From Candidatus Peribacteria bacterium (GTDB lineage: Bacteria > Patescibacteria > JAEDAM01 > Absconditabacterales > Absconditicoccaceae): 13,517 nt of DNA. The position numbers and the translations under genes were made by a program. Below the pieces are notes generated by a model. That model did not search any database and was not told the DNA's origin. It saw only the letters and a program-made list of their open reading frames with translations. The stretch lies in the NCBI GenBank assembly GCA_031288635.1, contig JAITQZ010000129.1, positions 1-13,517 of the forward strand, in the 5' to 3' direction. Of this stretch, positions 8,095 through 13,517 are shown in pieces (the stretch's first letter is position 1; every line of letters starts with the position of its first letter).

Positions 8095-8166
8095 CTTGGA
8101 CTTGAAAACTCTTCTCCTTTCTATATCCTGAATACATACAACTTTTACCCTTTCCCTTCCTTTCCG

Positions 8167-9147
8167 ATGAAAAGAATTCTCACCTGACTGAAACCCACCG
8201 GCGAACAGCTCCATCTCTGAAACCTGCTCGGAGCAATCCAACCCTTCATCAACTTTGTCAACCAAGAAAAAGAGGCTGAATTTTTTCTCTTTTTGGCTAA
8301 TATGCATGGACTGACTCAAATTCACGACTCCGAAACGCTGAGACAACGAAGTATCACCATTCTCAAGCTCTACAAAGCTCTTGGAATTGACACCGAAAAA
8401 GTATACATTTACAATCCTGCAGATATCCCCGGACACGCACAACTTAACCGAGTAATAAGTTGTATCACCATTATGGGAACCATGGAAAGAATGCACAGCT
8501 ACAAAGACGCCCTCGCCCACGGAAAAACAGGAGAAATCGGAGTAGGAACATTTTGTTATCCCATCCTAATGGCAGCAGATATTCTCCTCTATGACGCAGA
8601 CCTTGTCCCTGTAGGAAAAGACCAAAAGCAACACGTAGAATACGCTCGCGATATCGCCGCAAAATTCAATCGTATGTTCGGAGAAACCTTTACCCTACCA
8701 GAACCTTTCATTCCTGCAGAAGTCGCAACCATCATCGGACTAGACGGACGCAAAATGTCTAAATCGTACAATAACTATATCGGACTCCTTGATGACGAAA
8801 AAACACTTTTGAAAAAAGTAAAACAGATTTCAACCGATATGAAAACCGTAGAAGAACCAAAAAATCCTGACGAATGCAACGTCTACAATATCGGAAAATT
8901 TTTTCTCACGCCAGCAGAAGACACCACACGAAGAGAAAAATATTTAGCAGGAGGATATTCATATAAAGAAGCAAAAGAATACGCTTTTGAAAAAATCCGA
9001 GCATACTTGAAGCCCGTTCAAGAAAACTTCAAAGCAATCTCTGATGAAGAAATTCTCAACATATTACAAGCGAATAAAACCAAAGTAAGCACCATCGCAG
9101 AAAAGAAGATTAAAGACGTCTACCAAAAAATCTGATTTAGCCTATAA
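8167..9147 (+). CDS. trpS: Tryptophanyl-tRNA synthetase
   Basis: A class I aminoacyl-tRNA synthetase that charges tRNA-Trp with tryptophan in the cytoplasm. Its 326 residues fit the bacterial family. The N-terminus reads MKRILT-G-LKPTGEQLHL-G-N, where both separated glycines are TGA codons (8185-8187, 8218-8220). The second is the Gly of the HLGN (HIGH-type) motif, residues 16-19. LVPVGKDQKQHVEYARD and KMSKS (about residues 196-200) complete the signature. A third TGA (9133-9135) is read as Gly, so the protein ends GFSL before TAA at 9145-9147. The ATG at 8167 sits in a pyrimidine-rich context with no Shine-Dalgarno sequence. Under the standard code the catalytic N-terminus would be missing. 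The gene lies just after a strong terminator, so it probably starts its own transcript. Confidence 0.96.
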
Positions 9148-9164
9148 ACACATTCCCTACCAAA

Positions 9165-9623
9165 CTACCGGAAATCCACCTTTACTTCAATAGTTTCATC
9201 TGCAGGAATAAACGTACCTGCCACTTCTCCTCGTATATACTGAATAGTAAACATTTTATTTCGTTCTTTTATCAGAATTCCTCCATTATGTATATAGTGA
9301 TTTTTTAGTACAGTAAAATGCTCATTGGTTGCTGATTGGAACGTAAGAACCAGCCTATCCGTAAAGCCCTTCTTTGGTGTAGCTCCATACAATGCTCAAA
9401 GCGTTCCTACTCCTTTCTTCATAAATATAGGAACCAGAGAAATCTTATCAAAATCTTCAATATCCTCATCTTGGATATCATACAGTCCATCACCGCCTTC
9501 TAGAACAGATAAACTACCACTCTCTACCAAAACGGACACTTCTTGTGTGGGAGCAGTTCTACACCCAGAAAGAGTCAAACAAAAAAAACAAATAATAATA
9601 AAGTGATATATATATCTTTTCAT
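9165..9623 (-). CDS. Small lipoprotein, function unknown
   Basis: The 152-residue product starts with a typical lipoprotein signal peptide: basic MKRY, a hydrophobic core, and the lipobox LSGC with Cys near residue 20. An acidic segment follows (DIQDEDIEDFD, about residues 50-60), then a beta-rich C-terminal half. A TGA at 9396-9398 is read as Gly (context GVGTL-G-ALYGAT) and joins two halves that would otherwise look like separate frames. The stop is TAG at 9165-9167. I chose the ATG at 9623; a TTG two codons upstream is the alternative. No domain is recognised. The gene converges on trpS with a short gap and diverges from the metallophosphoesterase pair, so the 9624-9782 gap may hold promoters for both directions. 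I found no convincing pair of boxes there. Confidence 0.8.
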
Positions 9624-9782
9624 AACCAACCTGTATATAAAATAAGTTATTTCCTGTATAGTAAATGTATATGAAAAATCAAGTAAAAATACCTTAAAAA
9701 AATAATTTCCTTGTATTTTTCTGAAAAAAATATAGCATCAATCTATGTCATTCTTTTTTATCCCCTATCCTCATACTCTAGA

Positions 9783-10892
9783 ATGCTCCTTATGGTCAAC
9801 CTTATCGCCTTGCTCTTTACAGGAGCAAATTACTATACGCTTACGAGACGAATTACCTTCTTTGGAGGAACAATACAACCAAAAGTACTCCTACTCATCA
9901 GCTTACTCATTACCTTGACAGCTATCATTCTACAATTGTCCAGCTTTGGTGCAAGTAAATTCTTCACCATCATCGGCATTCTCGGTTCACGACTCTTTAT
10001 GCTCATTCCACTCATTGCAATCTTAACGTGAATTCTCCATCTCATCAGTTTTCTCCTTACGATGGTCTGTTCCTATCAAGTGAAACCACCCACAGTACGG
10101 ATGGGAATTTCAGCACTCACCTTTTTTCTCATCATCTTTGCCTACGGATTCCGAGCCGCATTAACCACGAAAATTACTACCGTTGAAATCCCCACCAATA
10201 AAATCACCAAAGACCTCAATATTATGCTCGTCGCCGATTTGCATATAGATGACATTCTTTCCACCATCCATCTAAAAGAATTGAAAAAACAGATTGAACT
10301 CCAACAGCCCGACCTCGTACTCATCGCAGGAGACTTCTTTAATAGAGCAAACGCCAGACAAGCACAATATTATGAAGTGCTCTCGTGAATTAACACCCCA
10401 ATCTATGCCGTAGAAGGCAACCACGACACAATGGGGGCAAAAGAAGGTGAGTTAGCCCTTCGCCATATTGAAGACCTCACCAATATCAAATTCCTCTACA
10501 ACGAAAGTCTCACCCTTCCCGATTTGCATATCCAACTCATCGGAATTGAAGAAGCTGGACAGCGAAAAAATAAAGGAATAGACGAAATTCTCCAAGCAAG
10601 CAATATCCAAACCAGCAACACCTTCAATATTCTAATGACTCACCAACCTCTCCATCTAGAAAAAACTCGCAACTTGCCCATTGACCTAGAAGTCGCAGGG
10701 CATACTCACAAAATGCAACTTCGAGGACTGCATTTTCTCTCTCATTTAATTAACGACTACACTTACGGACTATATACACGACAAGACAGAAAAGCATTCG
10801 TTACCCAAGGCATCTGAACTCGATGACTACCCATCAGACTCGGAACGAGAAGTGAAATCGTAATGCTCCATTTAACTCCAACAAACACATAA
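9783..10892 (+). CDS. Membrane-anchored metallophosphoesterase, paralogue 1 (YkuE-like)
   Basis: The 369 residues consist of an N-terminal membrane part with several hydrophobic helices (about residues 1-125) and a calcineurin-like phosphoesterase domain. The metal-binding motifs are all present: DLHID (152-156), GD (183-184), GNHD (212-215), MTHQP (285-289) and GHTH (306-309). Members of this family are two-metal hydrolases; the substrate is unknown here. Four TGA codons (10029, 10386, 10815, 10824) are read as Gly. The one at 10815 aligns with a GGA codon in paralogue 2 (QGI-G-TR against QGTGTR), which is internal proof of the code. The ATG at 9783 was chosen because it gives a length close to the paralogue. 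A TTG at 9711 would add 24 residues. The stop TAA lies 2 bases before the next start, so the pair is an operon. Confidence 0.88.
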
Positions 10893-10894
10893 CT

Positions 10895-11998
10895 ATGGGA
10901 GGCTGCATTTTTTTATCACTTACCAAAAAATACGGAAAACTTACCAGCTTCCTCGGAGAAGCATTGGTAGTTTTCGGTATCTTACGAGGAGAACTCATAT
11001 ATATATTGCGAAGATTTGGCATTATTTTCTCTCGTCAACGAATCTACCTCGTCATCGGCTCCATCATCCTCGCAGGAATCGGCACGATAATGAATTTCTG
11101 CTATCTCGCGAAAAACAGAATCCTCCACTCCATCGGAGGAATATTTCTCTGGATTTTTTGCATCTTGACAGTAGCTACGCTCATCCTCATCGTAGAACAG
11201 TTTTTACATCCAAATATCAAACTCCCGGGAACCGTAGTCATCGTGCTCATCATTCTCATCACTATAGGAGGGTTCATAAAAGATAAAAAGCTGATTACCA
11301 CTCATCTTATCCTCAAAAGCCCCAAATTGAAAACAGACTACACCATTGTATTTGTCAGTGATTTGCACGTAGATTTACTCCATAGCCAACGATATGTACG
11401 TAAGCTCATAAACAAAATCTTGCTAGAAAGCCCTGACCTCGTACTCATCGGAGGGGACCTCATCAACATCCCCCACGAAAGATACATCAACTATTTCGCT
11501 GAATTCCAGAAAATCAAAGTCCCTATCTACGCCGTCATCGGAAACCACGACATCTACTTTGGTCCGGATACCAACATTATCGAAAAAATCTTTCAAAAAG
11601 GAAATATTCACCCTCTCAGAAACAGCTCCACCCAACGAAAAGACTTGCAACTCGTCGGCATTGATGATAAAGAACTCCGAGGCAAAAAAAAGCTGAGCAC
11701 CATCATCGAACAGTGCAATATCCCAGACAACGGGAAATATACCATTTTCCTCACCCATAGACCTATCCGTCTCTCAAAACTCGCTGCTACTCCTATTGAC
11801 CTAGAACTCGCCGGACACACTCACAAAGGACAAGTTCGAGGGCTGCATTTTCTCTCGCGTATCGTAAATGATTACACCTATGGAAAATATTCTCGAAAGG
11901 ATAAGATTGCTTTTGTCTCCCAAGGAACAGGAACAAGAACCCCGTTTAGGATTGGAACCGAAGGGGAAATCGTGGTCTTGCATTTAGAGGGAAAATAA
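10895..11998 (+). CDS. Membrane-anchored metallophosphoesterase, paralogue 2 (YkuE-like)
   Basis: A 367-residue tandem paralogue of the preceding gene with the same architecture. Hydrophobic helices occupy about residues 50-130, then the phosphoesterase domain shows SDLHVD (155-160), GGD (186-188), GNHD (216-219), LTHRP (286-290) and GHTH (307-310). The segments near GHTH (RGLHFLS, NDYTYG) are almost identical in the two copies, while the membrane parts have diverged. This copy contains no TGA codon, in contrast to four in paralogue 1. The ATG begins 2 bases after the previous stop, with no recognisable ribosome-binding site, so translation may be coupled. tRNA-Leu follows 17 bases downstream. 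Function is inferred only as a metal-dependent phosphohydrolase at the membrane. Confidence 0.92.
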   Translation: MGGCIFLSLTKKYGKLTSFLGEALVVFGILRGELIYILRRFGIIFSRQRIYLVIGSIILAGIGTIMNFCYLAKNRILHSIGGIFLWIFCILTVATLILIVEQFLHPNIKLPGTVVIVLIILITIGGFIKDKKLITTHLILKSPKLKTDYTIVFVSDLHVDLLHSQRYVRKLINKILLESPDLVLIGGDLINIPHERYINYFAEFQKIKVPIYAVIGNHDIYFGPDTNIIEKIFQKGNIHPLRNSSTQRKDLQLVGIDDKELRGKKKLSTIIEQCNIPDNGKYTIFLTHRPIRLSKLAATPIDLELAGHTHKGQVRGLHFLSRIVNDYTYGKYSRKDKIAFVSQGTGTRTPFRIGTEGEIVVLHLEGK

Positions 11999-12015
11999 GT
12001 ATACATAACCATCAA

Positions 12016-12097
12016 GCCCGGATGATGGAATTGGTAGACATGCACGCTTCAGGTGCGTGTGCCGCAAGGTATGGGGGTTCGAGTCCCCCTCCGGGTA
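12016..12097 (+). tRNA. tRNA-Leu (anticodon CAG)
   Basis: The acceptor stem GCCCGGA pairs with TCCGGGT (one G-U pair), with discriminator A at 12097. The anticodon stem CACGC/GCGTG encloses the loop TTCAGGT, giving anticodon CAG, which reads CUG. The T arm GGGGG-TTCGAGT-CCCCC is perfect. A variable arm of class II type (TGCCGCAAGGTA) is consistent with leucine. CCA is not encoded. A run of eight T follows immediately and may serve as the terminator. Confidence 0.95.
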
Positions 12098-12103
12098 TTT
12101 TTT

Positions 12104-12676
12104 TTAGTTTTGGACAATCTTCAAAATATCTGCGAAAATCTCTGCTTCACTCCTCATCCCATCTACACGCACTAGTACCCCTTGCTCATCCAGTCGCTCT
12201 AAAGCCGGCACCGTATCACGATAAAATGCTTCAATCCTATTCTTAATCGCCTGCTGGTCAGCATCATCCAAACGATGAGAAGTCTGATTTCTTTTAGCGA
12301 TTCTCTTCCACACTTCTTCTTCAGTGATTTCAATATTCACCACAACAAAGCTCCTCTCTTTATCCCGCATTTGCTGCACAATAGGGAGTGTCTGCCCCAT
12401 CATCCTCAACACCCCATCTCCTAAAATAACTTCATTTTCCTGGATAGTCACCATAAAAACTCCCCGGAGAGATGAAATAATTTCTGGCTTAATAAGCAAA
12501 CCACGCTGCGTATAAGAGACCAAATAATTTCCAATCGCATTATCACTCATTTGCAACGTCCTGAGGACATCCCCCATTTCACAATATTTCATCGTTTCGC
12601 CAAAACGCTCCAAGAGGAGCTTTGCCTGCGTACCTTTCCCGCTTCCTTGGATACCAGAGAGAATAATATCTTTCAT
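12104..12676 (-). CDS. adk: Adenylate kinase
   Basis: This enzyme interconverts ATP + AMP and 2 ADP in the cytoplasm. The 190-residue product starts MKDIILS, then the P-loop GIQGSGKGTQ (residues 8-17), then MGDVLR in the AMP-binding position. The R-x-D-D segment (HRLDD) is followed by KNRIEAFYRDTVPAL, as in the family's C-terminal part. The protein lacks the long LID insertion, so it is a short-form enzyme. The usual DGFPR motif is replaced by DGVLRMMGQ, so nucleotide specificity could differ (another NMP kinase is possible). The ATG at 12676 is preceded by an in-frame GTG (12679), so the start is not certain. There is no internal TGA. The gene converges on tRNA-Leu, with stop TAA 6 bases from the tRNA end. 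Confidence 0.9.
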   Translation of the reverse strand: MKDIILSGIQGSGKGTQAKLLLERFGETMKYCEMGDVLRTLQMSDNAIGNYLVSYTQRGLLIKPEIISSLRGVFMVTIQENEVILGDGVLRMMGQTLPIVQQMRDKERSFVVVNIEITEEEVWKRIAKRNQTSHRLDDADQQAIKNRIEAFYRDTVPALERLDEQGVLVRVDGMRSEAEIFADILKIVQN

Positions 12677-12749
12677 CACAGTTCATAAAGAAATAAAAAT
12701 CTGACCTTAGACTACAGAAAAATTTACAAAACACAAGCAAAAATACAAA

Positions 12750-12781
12750 AAAAGCCCGTAAGTAATTAACCACGGGCTTTT
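12750..12781 (-). terminator. Intrinsic terminator, possibly bidirectional
   Basis: AAAAGCCCGT (12750-12759) is the exact reverse complement of ACGGGCTTTT (12772-12781), with loop AAGTAATTAACC. On the minus strand it is followed by a run of T, so it should end transcripts from the phosphoribosyltransferase-like gene before adk. Confidence 0.85.
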
Positions 12782-12794
12782 AAAGAGGAATTTT

Positions 12795-12884
12795 TTAATA
12801 ACAATACACTAGTTTCTTTGAGCTGCCATCCCAATATGCCCGCTTACCCTTGTCCGCTAGAAGGACACCATCTACGGATAATAT
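12795..12884 (-). other. Short protein-like reading frame, possible gene remnant
   Basis: Between a TAG and a TAA in one minus-strand frame lie 29 codons reading ILSVDGVLLADKGK, then RAYWDGSSKKLVYCY. The composition looks like real protein and not a chance shadow, but there is no start codon or ribosome-binding site. It overlaps the tail of the phosphoribosyltransferase-like gene by a few bases. It may be the decayed end of a lost gene. Confidence 0.25.
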
Positions 12885-13384
12885 CTAAACATTGATTTTA
12901 TATTTCACTCTTTTTGTAAGGAGCCATCATATATTACGTAAGTTTTCGCTATTCTTTTATCATAACTATTTACTAATTTTTTATGAATCCTATTCCTTGT
13001 CGTCCCAGAATAAAAGGAATCATCAAGAAAGATAAGAGTATCAGTTTCCATAGAGATATCATCGTTATCCCTCTTATAAAGGGTTACATCAATTTCTGTA
13101 CCTTTCCTAATACTTCCATTTGTTATATAGATTCTATTACTAAATATATCCAATAAACGTTGCTGATAATTATCGAATAATACCTTACCAAAATTTCCGC
13201 TTAAAACTACGTTATAAGGCTAAGAATATTCCAAAGTCACAAATAAATCCCTCGATACAAAATCTAAAAATGACTCTAAAATATCAAAATCACTTCTAAT
13301 CATCATATCCAGAGCGTCAAAAAACTTTCCACCTCCTTGGTGTTTTTGTAAGATGTCCTTTATTTTATTATTTAATGTATTCAT
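12872..13384 (-). pseudogene. Phosphoribosyltransferase-like gene interrupted by TAG
   Basis: From the ATG at 13384 the frame runs 54 codons to a TAG (13220-13222). It then continues without further break for over 100 codons, through a TGA read as Gly (12905-12907), to TAG at 12872-12874. The whole would be 170 residues. The C-terminal half has TLIFLDDSFYSGTT, which matches the PRPP-binding loop pattern of type I phosphoribosyltransferases (hydrophobic strand, two acidic residues, then S/T-G-x-T). The N-terminal part (MNTLNNKIKDILQKHQ, GGGKFFDALDMM) is helical and unrecognised. Because TAG is an ordinary stop here (it ends the genes at 9165 and 5340), the internal TAG should truncate the protein before the PRPP motif. 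It could be a recent nonsense mutation or a sequence error. The substrate is unknown. Confidence 0.6.
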
Positions 13385-13517
13385 CGTAATGAATTAATAT
13401 AAGGAAACTCTGAATAACCAAAAATTAGACATAAAAAAATATCCCTCTTAGAAAATAAGGAATTTTTATACATTGAGAGGCGTGTGTATACGTTATTTTT
13501 CTCTACTTAAACTTACT

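Noticed and set aside
8071..8520. Long minus-strand frame opposite the start of trpS
   Set aside because: It is a shadow of trpS and crosses the terminator. The trpS frame has full motif support.
8185..10826. UGA as tryptophan (mycoplasma-type code) or selenocysteine
   Set aside because: TGA falls at motif glycines (HLGN in TrpRS, QGxGTR in the phosphoesterases, HGG in the methyltransferase). Trp would not fit there. UGA is far too frequent, and in too many unrelated proteins, for selenocysteine.
9783..10892. Phosphoesterase paralogue 1 as three short genes or a pseudogene
   Set aside because: All breaks are TGA in one frame, the joined protein has every metal-binding motif, and it matches the length of its tandem paralogue.
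12022..12246. Plus-strand reading frame over the tRNA
   Set aside because: It covers the tRNA-Leu gene and then runs antisense to adk. Its translation has no protein-like features.

Overview
The window comes from a bacterium that reads UGA as glycine (genetic code 25). That code is known from the candidate phyla Absconditabacteria (SR1) and Gracilibacteria. Under the standard code, several conserved genes here appear to be broken into fragments at TGA. Reading TGA as Gly restores them, and the restored glycines fall in diagnostic motifs, such as the HLGN (HIGH-type) motif of tryptophanyl-tRNA synthetase. TAA and TAG still end genes. An archaeal-type AMP phosphorylase, reported in SR1 beside a RuBisCO-based nucleotide pathway, tips the balance towards Absconditabacteria. 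This is an inference, because no rRNA is present. Most starts lack a clear Shine-Dalgarno sequence and intergenic DNA is very A+T rich.

Layout, left to right. 1-1503 is the 3' part of an unrecognised protein. 1542-3050 is AMP phosphorylase. 3100-5301 is a TrmA/RlmD-type rRNA (uracil-5)-methyltransferase gene cut in two by a cassette of roughly 440 bp (about 4270-4710). The cassette has its own promoter, a small Lar-like zinc-ribbon gene and a terminator. The N-terminal half of the methyltransferase also carries in-frame palindromic repeat insertions. On the minus strand lies a two-TM, Ser/Pro/Val-rich protein (5340-6008). A single-gene unit of unknown function follows (6183-6563). Next is a lipoprotein with an Amidase_6-like domain, whose third codon is TAA (6699-8054), then tryptophanyl-tRNA synthetase (8167-9147).

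A small minus-strand lipoprotein (9165-9623) diverges from two tandem membrane-anchored metallophosphoesterase paralogues (9783-11998). tRNA-Leu(CAG) follows (12016-12097), then an adenylate kinase on the minus strand (12104-12676). Last, also on the minus strand, is a phosphoribosyltransferase-like gene interrupted by TAG (12872-13384).

AMP phosphorylase and adenylate kinase both act on AMP. TrpRS, tRNA-Leu and the rRNA methyltransferase belong to translation. The two metallophosphoesterases and the two lipoproteins are envelope proteins. The rest has no evident shared pathway. No stretch over 300 bases lacks a gene. The larger gaps (6009-6182, 6564-6698, 9624-9782, 13385-13517) hold promoter- and terminator-like signals or nothing recognisable. 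No CRISPR array, transposase or rRNA gene is visible.
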